A stretch of 64,000 nucleotides of DNA. It comes from an uncultured Eubacteriales bacterium. GTDB lineage: Bacteria > Bacillota > Clostridia > Tissierellales > Peptoniphilaceae. Position 1 is the stretch's first letter. Each line of letters starts with the position of its first letter. The notes below the pieces were generated by a model that worked only from the letters and a program-made list of their open reading frames with translations, was not told where the DNA came from and did no database searches. A program made the position numbers and the translations under genes. The stretch is taken from positions 1 to 64,000 of the forward strand of contig UQBO01000008.1 in NCBI GenBank assembly GCA_900539225.1. The letters are read 5' to 3'. Positions 16,419-24,029 of the stretch are shown here, piece by piece.

Positions 16419-17479
16419 TCTAATACTCCTTTTTCAAACGAATACACTTTTACGCTGGCTTCAAGCGAATCATCTTTTAAATAAGTCTTGACACGTTTTT
16501 CGCAGCCCTCTTCCATAGCGCATAAAACGTCCTTGTAGCCTGCATCATAAAGATAATTGTAGCACTTTTCTGCTGTTATAAAAGCATCCACTTCTTTAAT
16601 CACTTCATAAGGCTTGTTCAGCATCGCTAAATAATACACAAAGGCCTCCATACGCGTATCAGCGTTCTTTGAGTGCGTGTTAAATACACCTATTGATAGC
16701 TTTGCAAATTTACCTATGTGACCCACAAGTGTAATCTTTCTAAAACCAATTTCATACGCCATCTTGAGAGAGTCGCCAATGTAATTACTTGTTAAAACTA
16801 CATTTTCTTTTATACCAATGCTATTAGCCTCTTTAAGGCCGTGACTGCCTGGTGTAAGAACGATTTCCCTTGCACCTTTGTCGACATAAAGAGTTTTTAT
16901 CTCTAAATTTATAGTTTTAAGCAAAGCATCTTCGCTCATAGGCTTAACTAGCCCAGTCGAGCCGATTATCGAGATGCCGCCTTCTATGCCGATGTTTGGA
17001 TTAAAAGTTTTTTTGCCAATCTCAACACCCATTGGCGTAAATATAGTAACATCAGCGCCTTTATCAGTTAAAAGCTCTACCTCTTTAGTAATCATCTCTC
17101 TTGGCACCTTGTTTATGGCGTATTCGCCTTTTTTGCCGAAGATTGAATCATTTGTGTAAATGCCGACGCCTTCTCCGCCTTTGATAATGACCTTGCCATC
17201 ATCCCTTAAAGAAACTTTTGAAAATATCTCTATGCCATTGGTTTGGTCTGGGTCGTCACCAGCGTCCTTTATAACCGAGCTTATAGCGTAGCCACCCTCC
17301 TTTTCATTGGAGTTAATAGCAACGTTTATAGTCTCATTGCATGGAAGATCAATATCGTATTCACTTACTGGCGCGTATAAAAGATTTATAAGTGCTGCAT
17401 GTGTTGCAACAGCCGCGCACGTACCAGTTGTGTAGCCATATCTAAGGCTTTTGCCATCAACTATATCGTATTTATTCAT
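16412..17479 (-). CDS. cbiD: Cobalt-precorrin-5B C1-methyltransferase
   Basis: This 355-residue SAM-dependent methyltransferase is unique to the anaerobic pathway and is unrelated to the other ring methylases. The N-terminal LRYGYTTGTCAAVATHAA and KDAGDDPDQTNG, then INKVPREMI, IIGSTGLVKPMSEDAL, PGSHG and LVGHIGKFAKLS are conserved CbiD landmarks. It overlaps cbiC by 4 nt. Confidence 0.96.
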   Translation of the reverse strand: MNKYDIVDGKSLRYGYTTGTCAAVATHAALINLLYAPVSEYDIDLPCNETINVAINSNEKEGGYAISSVIKDAGDDPDQTNGIEIFSKVSLRDDGKVIIKGGEGVGIYTNDSIFGKKGEYAINKVPREMITKEVELLTDKGADVTIFTPMGVEIGKKTFNPNIGIEGGISIIGSTGLVKPMSEDALLKTINLEIKTLYVDKGAREIVLTPGSHGLKEANSIGIKENVVLTSNYIGDSLKMAYEIGFRKITLVGHIGKFAKLSIGVFNTHSKNADTRMEAFVYYLAMLNKPYEVIKEVDAFITAEKCYNYLYDAGYKDVLCAMEEGCEKRVKTYLKDDSLEASVKVYSFEKGVLDC

Positions 17480-18111
17480 TTTCTGTATAAAATATATAAA
17501 AGCGCGTTAATTATTGATGCCGCTACGTTTGATCCGCCTTTATTGCCAACTGTCGATATTTGTGCTATGCCAACTTCTCTAAGCGCTTCCTTTGATTCAG
17601 CCGCTCCTACAAAACCAACCGGCACACCAATTATTGCCTTTGGATGAATTTTTTCTTCTTTAATCAGTTCTATTATTCTATATAGAGCGGTTGGCGCGTT
17701 GCCTACCGAGTATATGGCGATGTCTTCACCTATAGTCTTTTCTATTGCTTGATAGCTTCTTGTTGTTCCTTTTTCTTTAGCAAGCTCCCTTACGTCGTCG
17801 TCCTTGATGTGATTGATAATCTCGCAGTTTAGCTTCTTTAAGCTAGTTTCATTCACGCCAGCCATGGTCATCCTTGTATCAGTATAAATCTTGGCACCAT
17901 TTTTAAGCGCATCAAGCGCTTCGTCAAGAAAATTATTTCTTATATCAATTATGTTCTTGTAATCAAAATCGCCTGTCGAGTGAATCATTCTCTTCACTAT
18001 AAGCTTTTCAGTATCAGTAAACTTAGTACCTTCAAGCTCCTTGTCGATTATGTCCATACTTGTGTTTTCAATATTCATGGGGTTGTTGTCGTAATTATAC
18101 ATCTTTTTCAC
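17476..18111 (-). CDS. cbiC: Cobalt-precorrin-8 methylmutase
   Basis: This 211-residue enzyme moves the C11 methyl to C12, giving cobyrinic acid. Family motifs are visible: KRMIHSTGDFDY with the catalytic His, IYTDTRMTMAGV, SVGNAPTALYRIIELI and IGVPVGFVGAAESKEAL. Length is normal. It overlaps cbiA by 17 nt. Its product is the substrate of CbiA, encoded next door. Confidence 0.96.
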   Translation of the reverse strand: MKKMYNYDNNPMNIENTSMDIIDKELEGTKFTDTEKLIVKRMIHSTGDFDYKNIIDIRNNFLDEALDALKNGAKIYTDTRMTMAGVNETSLKKLNCEIINHIKDDDVRELAKEKGTTRSYQAIEKTIGEDIAIYSVGNAPTALYRIIELIKEEKIHPKAIIGVPVGFVGAAESKEALREVGIAQISTVGNKGGSNVAASIINALLYILYRK

Positions 18112-19396
18112 CTCTTAAACTATCTATCTTTTTATAAAAATACTCTTCATCTTGAACAAAGGAAATGTTTTGCTCAATTGCTACGATGCTCTCATCTGCA
18201 AAAGAACTTATCCAACTGTCCTCTCTATATGGTTTTTCCACTTTAAATAAATTAAATTCGTTATCACTTAAGCTGCTCTTATGAAATTCTTGTGAATGGA
18301 AAATTTTGTCTTGATCAAATAAAAAATTCTTTCTAAGCACTTTTAGATAAGCGTAGCCAAAATTATGAAGCCTTTTTTCGCTCATAGCCTTACCCTTAAT
18401 AAGGCCAAGCATCTTATAATTGTTAAAGCTTTCTGCTAAAAAGTAAGTCGCTTCACCTTCGGTAAATATTTTTCCGCCTCTTTCATAATATTTTCTTATG
18501 CTTGCTAATGACTTTGATTTTTGGATATTTTCTAAATAATCTTTTAAGTTGCCGCCGCCAATGTAGAGTAAATCAGCCTCAGGCACTTCTTCCTCCTCTA
18601 GTACCGAAAAGTACTTCACTGTAAAATATTTTTTTAGAAAATCAATATTCTCTTTGTAATAGAAATTAAATGCCTTGTCATAGGCTATCGCTACTGTAGT
18701 TTTTGACTTTGGAAAATCTTTTTTTGCTTCCGTCTTTGCCACTTCGAAATATTTTAGTAATTTTTCAAAATCTATCTCTTTTTCTAATTTTGCGGCTATC
18801 CTGTCGAGCTTCTCATCAAAGGCCTTGATATCACTTGGCAGCTCTAGCCCAAGGTCCTTGTCTTCTATAGCAAAGTCCTCGTCTACTTCTATATTGCCAA
18901 AAACTTCTAAGCCAAGTTCTTTTTCTACTAGCTCCTTATATATCGTATATAATTTTGAGTGCGTTTTATTAAATATAACTCCAACTATATTATCAGCGTA
19001 GTCCATAAAGCCTTTTAGCTTTGCAATTAATGAAAACATCTCGCCCTTTGGAGTAAGTACTAAAACCGTTTTTAGTCCCAAAGCCTTTGCATTAGCATAA
19101 GTAGATGCTTCCATAGTATTATATATGCCGTCTAAGTAGCCCATGACACCTTCTAGGACGCAGTAGTCTGCATCACTTGCCCCTACTTCAGTCGCGCCAC
19201 CCTTTTGCATGAAGATGTCAACATTGCCATAGTCTCCCTTAGACGCGAAAGAGCCGAGCCTTGAATCAATAAAGTCGGGTCCGCTCTTAAGGTACTTAAC
19301 TTTATTATTTTTATTCGCAAGTAGTCTTGCCAAAGCTAAACTTATAGTTGTCTTGCCGCTATTTGAGTTCATTGCGGCTATACATATGCCTTTCAC
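18095..19396 (-). CDS. cbiA: Cobyrinic acid a,c-diamide synthase with degenerate glutaminase domain
   Basis: CbiA amidates the a and c side chains of cobyrinic acid, using ATP and an amino donor. The N-terminal synthetase part (residues 1-230) looks intact: P-loop NSNSGKTT, KSGPDFIDSRLG and EGVMGYLDG. The C-terminal class I glutamine amidotransferase part (235-433) keeps landmarks such as DLLYIGGG and HSQEFHKS but not its active site. The usual AECGGLMYL reads TEGEATYFL, so the nucleophile Cys is Gly314. The terminal YLHLHF-type motif aligns with IEQNISF, so the catalytic His is also lost. I infer amidation with free ammonia or with an outside glutaminase. Length is near normal and the frame is intact, so it is not an ordinary pseudogene. 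Confidence 0.93.
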   Translation of the reverse strand: MKGICIAAMNSNSGKTTISLALARLLANKNNKVKYLKSGPDFIDSRLGSFASKGDYGNVDIFMQKGGATEVGASDADYCVLEGVMGYLDGIYNTMEASTYANAKALGLKTVLVLTPKGEMFSLIAKLKGFMDYADNIVGVIFNKTHSKLYTIYKELVEKELGLEVFGNIEVDEDFAIEDKDLGLELPSDIKAFDEKLDRIAAKLEKEIDFEKLLKYFEVAKTEAKKDFPKSKTTVAIAYDKAFNFYYKENIDFLKKYFTVKYFSVLEEEEVPEADLLYIGGGNLKDYLENIQKSKSLASIRKYYERGGKIFTEGEATYFLAESFNNYKMLGLIKGKAMSEKRLHNFGYAYLKVLRKNFLFDQDKIFHSQEFHKSSLSDNEFNLFKVEKPYREDSWISSFADESIVAIEQNISFVQDEEYFYKKIDSLRGEKDV

Positions 19397-20409
19397 TTTT
19401 CTATCTCCCTTAGTTTTTCGATTAAATAATCATTTTCTTCACGAGTTCTTATTGCAAGGCGCACGTAATTTTTCCCAATATTCTTGTAGCCTTGCATCCT
19501 TCTTATTAATATACCCTTTTCTAGTATAATCTTATACATTTCTTCGTCACTATATTTTTTTAATTTAAGTAAATAGAAATTCGCATTGCTATCTATCATC
19601 TCAAAATTTTCAAAAGCTTTGTATAAATTTTTTAATCTAGCTCGTTCATCATGATAATATTTTTTTGTTTCGCTTAAATATTCTTCGCTATCTGCCAATA
19701 GTTTTGCTGCTTCATTTTGAATAAAGCCTATTGACCAAGCAAGGCTTAATTCATCGTAATAATCCTTAAAGTCCTTTGGCGCATAGGCAAAGCCAAAGCG
19801 CACGCCTGGCAAAGCAAAGGTCTTAGTCATGGCTCTTACAATAATTACGTCCTCGCCCTTAAATAATTTTATGCTATCATAATCATGCAGAGTAAACTCA
19901 ATAAAGGCCTCGTCAAGCAAAAGTGTCGCGCCATGCTCTTTGCAAATTTCTTGCGCCTTAATTAGTTCTTCTTTTTTTAATAATCTGCCATTAGGATTAT
20001 TTGGGTTAGTGAGTATAAGTAGGTCGCCCTTCTTTAAAATATTTAATTCATCAAAATTTATTTTAAAATCCTTATATTTTATTCTAATCAGTTCTTTTTT
20101 GTAAACACTCGCTCTAAGCTCGTACTCATAAAACGAAGGGTCAAAAATAACCACTCGACCCGCCCTGTGTATCGCCTTATCAATTATCTCTATAGATCCA
20201 TTGCCCAGGATAATATTAGACGCATCACAAGCCAAGTAAGTGGCTACATTATCTATCGCTTCTCTCGCCTTAATGTCGGGATAAACATTGACATGGTCAA
20301 ATTCATCTCTGATAAAGGAGAAAAGTCTTTCGTTCATATTAAATACGTTAATGTTAGAGCTGAAATCTATGAGTTTTTTGTCATAATCATAAAAATTGGC
20401 TCCGTGCAT
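19393..20409 (-). CDS. cobD: L-threonine-O-3-phosphate decarboxylase
   Basis: This 338-residue PLP enzyme of the histidinol-phosphate aminotransferase fold makes (R)-1-amino-2-propanol phosphate, the linker of the nucleotide loop. It opens with HGANFYDYDKKLIDFSSNIN, where the 'DFSxNIN' motif is typical of CobD. Later come ILGNGSIEIID, LTNPNNPNGRL and LLLDEAFIEFT, and the PLP lysine is in AMTKTFALPGVRFG. HisC-type activity cannot be excluded from sequence alone, but the position inside the B12 operon decides. It overlaps cbiA by 4 nt. Its product is used by CbiB (24006-24965). Confidence 0.92.
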   Translation of the reverse strand: MHGANFYDYDKKLIDFSSNINVFNMNERLFSFIRDEFDHVNVYPDIKAREAIDNVATYLACDASNIILGNGSIEIIDKAIHRAGRVVIFDPSFYEYELRASVYKKELIRIKYKDFKINFDELNILKKGDLLILTNPNNPNGRLLKKEELIKAQEICKEHGATLLLDEAFIEFTLHDYDSIKLFKGEDVIIVRAMTKTFALPGVRFGFAYAPKDFKDYYDELSLAWSIGFIQNEAAKLLADSEEYLSETKKYYHDERARLKNLYKAFENFEMIDSNANFYLLKLKKYSDEEMYKIILEKGILIRRMQGYKNIGKNYVRLAIRTREENDYLIEKLREIEK

Positions 20410-20412
20410 AAT

Positions 20413-21789
20413 TTACTTCCTTTTCTTTAAGTAAAATAACGAGATATAGTCGTTATCCTTGCGTATTTCTTCTTCATCTGTTAGATACATTTCGTTTGGC
20501 ATCGATATTCTCTTAAAATATTCTGCTTCGTAAGTATCTTTAAGCTTTAAAACGGCTTCCTTGTTCATAGGCGCCTTAAGTATAACAGCTCTGTCAGGCT
20601 TTGCCGCCTCAACAAGTTCTGTATTGTCGCTTATCACAATGCTCTCGCCCTTTTCAATAAGCGGCTCATTGTTCATAGCAGTCAGTGCCACAAAAGATGG
20701 CATGCCATTAACTAAATTTATATTTATCTTCTTATCAAGTATCTTCGTTAAGTTCATAGGCGTCGAGAAAACTGCTGCATCGCCTATAGTTATGAAGCTC
20801 ACGTCTCTATACTCATTTAGTACTTCTTCAAGTTTTAGCTTAAGATCATTGTAAAGCTCATCTGTAACTCTTTTCATATCAAATGGCATCTTGATGATGG
20901 GCTTATCATCTACATAAGTCATAACTGTATCAAGAGCAAGATTGCGGCCTCTATTGTCAAGAAGAAAGACAGCGTTTGTATTTTTTAAAGTAAGTATAGC
21001 CTTGACAGTTAATAAATCCTCATCGCCAGGTCCAACGCCAACTATGTTTAGTAGCGGCTCTTCCATCGCCTTAACTTTCTCTATACAATCATTTAAAAAA
21101 TAATCTTCTTCGCCAAGACCTTTGTCAATAAGTTTTACTTCGTAGCCAAGCGCCTCTAGCCTTGACTTGATTGAGTCCTCTTCATCAGAAGCAATATCCT
21201 CAAGCATGTGAACGCCTGAAACTAGCATGAATGGCCTTAGGTATATAGTCTTAGTGTCCTTAGATAAATTTTCTATGACGCTATCAAGATCAAGCTCGCC
21301 TTCAATGCTCATCATGTGATACTTGTCATTATGCGCTCTGAATGCTTCGTCAATATCTTCATATATCCTATCTGCAATGTGATCAGTACCATGACCCACG
21401 TAGATAAATTCTTCATCGTCCTTTAATTCAAAGCTAGTCATATCGTCCAAATGCTCCAATATGTCCTTAGTGTTACTGATAAATGGAGTACTAAGTCTAT
21501 TCGAAACCTTTTTAAGCTTCTTATACTCTTTTCCTGGGATAATGTTTGTCGAAACGACTATTATGTCCTTATATCCAGCTTCTTTAAGCTTATTAATAGC
21601 CTCGCACTCATCATTAAAAGACATGCCCTTCTTTTCAAGTATCCTCTTAACTATCCTTGAAGTAAAGCATATCTCTACATCACAGTCCTTAAATTCCTTT
21701 TTAAAGCCACTGACAAATTTGTCAATAACTCTTTCGTGCTCTCTAAGCCTTGTTGTACCAAAGAAACTTAATAGTATTGCCTTTTTCAT
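20413..21789 (-). CDS. Fusion of sirohydrochlorin cobaltochelatase (CbiK) and precorrin-2 C20-methyltransferase (CbiL)
   Basis: This 458-residue fusion is the first gene of the B12 operon. Residues 1-240 are a CbiK-type anaerobic cobaltochelatase: AILLSFFGTTRLREHERVID at the start, metal/active-site His in YVGHGTDHIAD (His133) and LVSGVHMLEDI (His194). Residues 246-458 are a CbiL-type SAM methyltransferase: IVGVGPGDEDLLTVKA, ITIGDAAVFSTPMNL and VNGMPSFVALTA. The protein would insert cobalt into sirohydrochlorin and then methylate C20, linking two consecutive steps. The ATG at 21789 has GGAGG at 5 nt and is preferred over the in-frame ATG four codons upstream. It is controlled by the cobalamin riboswitch upstream. 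Confidence 0.94.
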   Translation of the reverse strand: MKKAILLSFFGTTRLREHERVIDKFVSGFKKEFKDCDVEICFTSRIVKRILEKKGMSFNDECEAINKLKEAGYKDIIVVSTNIIPGKEYKKLKKVSNRLSTPFISNTKDILEHLDDMTSFELKDDEEFIYVGHGTDHIADRIYEDIDEAFRAHNDKYHMMSIEGELDLDSVIENLSKDTKTIYLRPFMLVSGVHMLEDIASDEEDSIKSRLEALGYEVKLIDKGLGEEDYFLNDCIEKVKAMEEPLLNIVGVGPGDEDLLTVKAILTLKNTNAVFLLDNRGRNLALDTVMTYVDDKPIIKMPFDMKRVTDELYNDLKLKLEEVLNEYRDVSFITIGDAAVFSTPMNLTKILDKKININLVNGMPSFVALTAMNNEPLIEKGESIVISDNTELVEAAKPDRAVILKAPMNKEAVLKLKDTYEAEYFKRISMPNEMYLTDEEEIRKDNDYISLFYLKKRK

Positions 21790-21811
21790 ATGACCCTCCA
21801 TAATATGTACT

Positions 21812-21854
21812 CGAGAGAAAAGGAAAAATAGGAGAAGCGCGCCCTTTTCTCTCG
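21812..21854 (-). repeat. Long perfect hairpin between riboswitch terminator and first B12 gene
   Basis: CGAGAGAAAAGG (21812-21823) and CCTTTTCTCTCG (21843-21854) form a 12-bp perfect inverted repeat with a 19-nt loop in the leader RNA, ending about 10 nt before the ribosome site of the CbiKL gene. There is no T-run, so it is not a standard terminator. Confidence 0.7.
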
Positions 21855-21867
21855 CCGGTTTTTGGAA

Positions 21868-21899
21868 TAAAAAAATCCTTGAATAGGGGTTTCAAGGAT
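21868..21899 (-). terminator. Riboswitch expression-platform terminator
   Basis: The stem ATCCTTGAA (21875-21883)/TTCAAGGAT (21891-21899) is followed on the minus strand by seven T. It lies directly downstream of the cobalamin aptamer and upstream of the B12 operon, as expected for transcriptional control. Confidence 0.85.
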
Positions 21900-21949
21900 A
21901 TAAAACATACATATTGAGTAAGTTTTTCCTTCCCACCGAAGAAGTAACT

Positions 21950-22092
21950 TTATACGAACGTTCTTAAGATATCCTGACTTATAGCTCAACCTTGTCTAAA
22001 CCTTCCCAGTTTCCCAGTGGTATACTTAGACTCGTCACTAATTACAGTAGCGGGGGCTGTCTTGGACTTACACCAAGTTCCCTTATTAAACA
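21950..22092 (-). ncRNA. Cobalamin riboswitch
   Basis: On the minus strand, AGGGAACTTGGTGTAAGTCC (22064-22083), the segment with CCCCGCTACTGT, the CCACTGGGAA segment (22011-22022) and the B12-box-like AAGTCAGGATAT (21969-21980) come in the order of the known aptamer. With the terminator at 21868-21899 it should shut the operon off when adenosylcobalamin is plentiful. Confidence 0.95.
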
Positions 22093-22110
22093 TTCAAAAA
22101 TTACATCTAT

Positions 22111-22139
22111 ATGATATCATATATGTAAATATTTTTCAA
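22111..22139 (-). promoter_or_regulatory. Promoter of the cobalamin operon
   Basis: The minus-strand TTGAAA (22134-22139) and TATCAT (22111-22116) have a 17-bp spacer, with the start of transcription about 20 nt before the aptamer. Confidence 0.75.
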
Positions 22140-22333
22140 GTGAATTAAAAAATATTTATTAATTTTCTTTTTCGTGATTTGAAACACGGACAGAGCTTAT
22201 CAAGAACTGTATAATATCACCATACTTTTCAAAAAATAATTTCCTAGAAATTTAGCTTACAAAAAAATGCACAGATGTAAAACGATTGTTTTGACATAAG
22301 TGCATTTTTTTATTTTAATATTAATTTTAAATA
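22134..22333. repeat. Direct repeat copy A (about 200 bp)
   Basis: The right 143 bp (22191-22333) match 23887-24029 with a single mismatch (T at 22209 against C at 23905). The left 57 bp match with several changes. The copy carries the -35 of the B12 promoter and a complete bidirectional terminator. The stretch from 22334 to the MFS gene stop at 22431 is AT-rich with nothing I recognise. Confidence 0.95.
22261..22311. terminator. Bidirectional terminator in repeat A
   Basis: AAAAAAATGCAC (22261-22272) pairs with GTGCATTTTTTT (22300-22311). An inner stem ATGTAAAAC/GTTTTgACAT gives a long hairpin with a T-run in both directions. It would stop MFS transcription before the B12 promoter. Confidence 0.85.
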
Positions 22334-22430
22334 ATCTATTCTTTAGATTAACATGCTATTCACCATTTAAAATTATAAATTTTATGATTTAGATATTACA
22401 CATGTTAATATATGATTTCATATAATTTCA

Positions 22431-23645
22431 CTATTGACTCCTTATTGATTTATATTTTTTAACAAATAATAGAACAATACCTATTTCAAGAAAAATAACT
22501 ACAATTCCAAGTAGCCATACAATATTTATATCTGCCAATTCAAAGAAAAATCCTATCAAGTTTATTATAAAGAATCCAAAAATGGATTGTATCGTACTAA
22601 ATATTGAAGCATATGATGCTCTGACTTCACTTTTAATATATTCCATAGTCCATGTAGGTGTCATAGCTTGTTCTATTCCAAATCCAATTTCAATAAGGAT
22701 AGATCCTATGATAAATGTTATTAAATTATCCCCCAGAATTAATAATGCAAAACCTACAGCACTTACTATAAGGCCAACGATAGATACATAATAATTCTCT
22801 AACTTATTTGCAATTCTCGAAGACAGATAATTTCCAGCAGTTAAAGAAAACATAAATATAATAAGAAACATTGGTAAAAACTTTGCTTCTAATTCTAGTG
22901 TCTCCGTTAGATATATTTGCCAATAAAGTATAAAAGCCACAAAAGATACATACGACAATAATTTTTTTATTGTTAAGAGTATCATTCTCTTATCTTTAAG
23001 AAAGGATTTCAAGTTTTCATTCAACGTTTTCAACAGACTAGGATGCTTACTAAATCCATAATTATCTTCTCCCACAACGTATGAGTACAAACCTGTAAAT
23101 ATAGAGATTAGTCCAGCAGCTATAATAGGTAAGTTCTTAGATATATCTATAAAAAAATATGAAAAAATAGATGCTATTATTGCAAAAAAACTAACTATAG
23201 TTTGTATTTGTGGGAATATTTTAGTCCTTTCTTCGTAAACACCATCTTTTATCATATGATCTACAAGCCAGGCACCTGGTGCTCCAGAAATAAGTGCTAA
23301 TCCTAATGCCATTAAAATCATTGATATTAAAAAATAAGTATAGTTTTTAGAATAAGCAAATATTAGTAAACTGATTCCCCAAGTTATAAAGCCATGAGAT
23401 GCTATTCTTTTCCTACCTATTTTATCTGAAATGGTACCAGTAGGATAGTCAAAAATTGCTAATAAAATTTGTTCAATACTGAATAGATTAGATATTTGAA
23501 GCATAGATAAATTTGCAGATCGCATAAATGCAATATATATACTACCATAAAGTTTATCTGCAAATCCATATAAAGACATCATTGTAATATATATTATTTT
23601 TGTCTTTTTGAAATTTTTCATATTTGTTTCTTTTGTTTGACTCAT
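22431..23645 (-). CDS. MFS transporter inserted between B12 operons
   Basis: This 404-residue major facilitator protein has about twelve hydrophobic segments. Motif A between helices 2 and 3 reads GTISDKIGRKRIASHG, and helix 4-5 has SGAPGAWLVDHM, as in drug- and metabolite-type MFS proteins. The substrate is unknown. The ATG at 23645 follows a GGTGAG ribosome site; a second in-frame ATG is eight codons on. It interrupts the space between cbiB and the B12 riboswitch and is bracketed by 200-bp direct repeats and a cbiB 3'-end fragment, so it is a later insertion. A B12-related role (for example corrinoid or cobalt efflux) is possible but not shown. Confidence 0.9.
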   Translation of the reverse strand: MSQTKETNMKNFKKTKIIYITMMSLYGFADKLYGSIYIAFMRSANLSMLQISNLFSIEQILLAIFDYPTGTISDKIGRKRIASHGFITWGISLLIFAYSKNYTYFLISMILMALGLALISGAPGAWLVDHMIKDGVYEERTKIFPQIQTIVSFFAIIASIFSYFFIDISKNLPIIAAGLISIFTGLYSYVVGEDNYGFSKHPSLLKTLNENLKSFLKDKRMILLTIKKLLSYVSFVAFILYWQIYLTETLELEAKFLPMFLIIFMFSLTAGNYLSSRIANKLENYYVSIVGLIVSAVGFALLILGDNLITFIIGSILIEIGFGIEQAMTPTWTMEYIKSEVRASYASIFSTIQSIFGFFIINLIGFFFELADINIVWLLGIVVIFLEIGIVLLFVKKYKSIRSQ

Positions 23646-23698
23646 ATTCTCACCAATCTTTCTCTTTGATAAATATTTCTATTAAATAATCATGTATA

Positions 23699-23776
23699 TT
23701 TTGACATAAGTGAATTTTTTAAGTTTATTATTAATTTTAAATATATGGCTGCAATCGCTATAACTAATAAAGTACT
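23699..23776 (-). pseudogene. Fragment of the cbiB 3' end with half a terminator
   Basis: On the minus strand this stretch translates as LLVIAIAAIYLKLI, almost the same as the end of intact CbiB (LLVIVIAAIYLKLI). It is followed by a degenerate arm of the terminator found in repeats A and B. It is a duplicated remnant of the cbiB 3' end lying upstream of the MFS gene. Confidence 0.85.
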
Positions 23777-23786
23777 CATATACTAT

Positions 23787-23814
23787 ATGATATCATAAAT
23801 GGGGGGGGTGTCAA
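23787..23814 (-). promoter_or_regulatory. Candidate promoter of the MFS gene with a C8 tract in the spacer
   Basis: The minus-strand TTGACA (23809-23814) is followed by eight C (G8 at 23801-23808 on the plus strand) and then TATCAT at 16 bp (23787-23792); a TATAGT lies at 21 bp. The -10 region matches that of the B12 operon promoter. No other promoter is obvious before the MFS start. Confidence 0.55.
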
Positions 23815-23830
23815 CAACTATCTTTAATTT

Positions 23831-24029
23831 TTTCAAGTGAATAAAAAAATTTTATTTATTTTAATTTTTGTGATTTAAAATGCGAACAGAGCTTATCAAG
23901 AACCGTATAATATCACCATACTTTTCAAAAAATAATTTCCTAGAAATTTAGCTTACAAAAAAATGCACAGATGTAAAACGATTGTTTTGACATAAGTGCA
24001 TTTTTTTATTTTAATATTAATTTTAAATA
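23831..24029. repeat. Direct repeat copy B (about 200 bp)
   Basis: This is the partner of 22134-22333. It includes the last 24 bp of cbiB and its terminator and is probably the original copy, because it is continuous with the intact cbiB gene. The whole gap 23646-24005 holds only this repeat, the G8 promoter and the cbiB fragment. Confidence 0.95.
23957..24007. terminator. Bidirectional terminator at the end of cbiB (repeat B)
   Basis: It is identical in sequence to the hairpin at 22261-22311. It lies at the cbiB stop codon and would end the two-component/cbiP/cbiB transcript. Confidence 0.85.

Noticed and set aside
18095..19396. cbiA as a pseudogene
   Set aside because: The frame is intact, the synthetase half is conserved and both ends overlap neighbours; only the glutaminase active site is changed.
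21786..21989. Minus-strand frame of 67 codons in the B12 leader
   Set aside because: It overlaps the riboswitch, terminator and leader hairpin and has no ribosome site.
22431..23645. MFS gene as part of an insertion sequence or transposon
   Set aside because: There is no transposase and no terminal inverted repeats; the flanks are duplicated local sequence.
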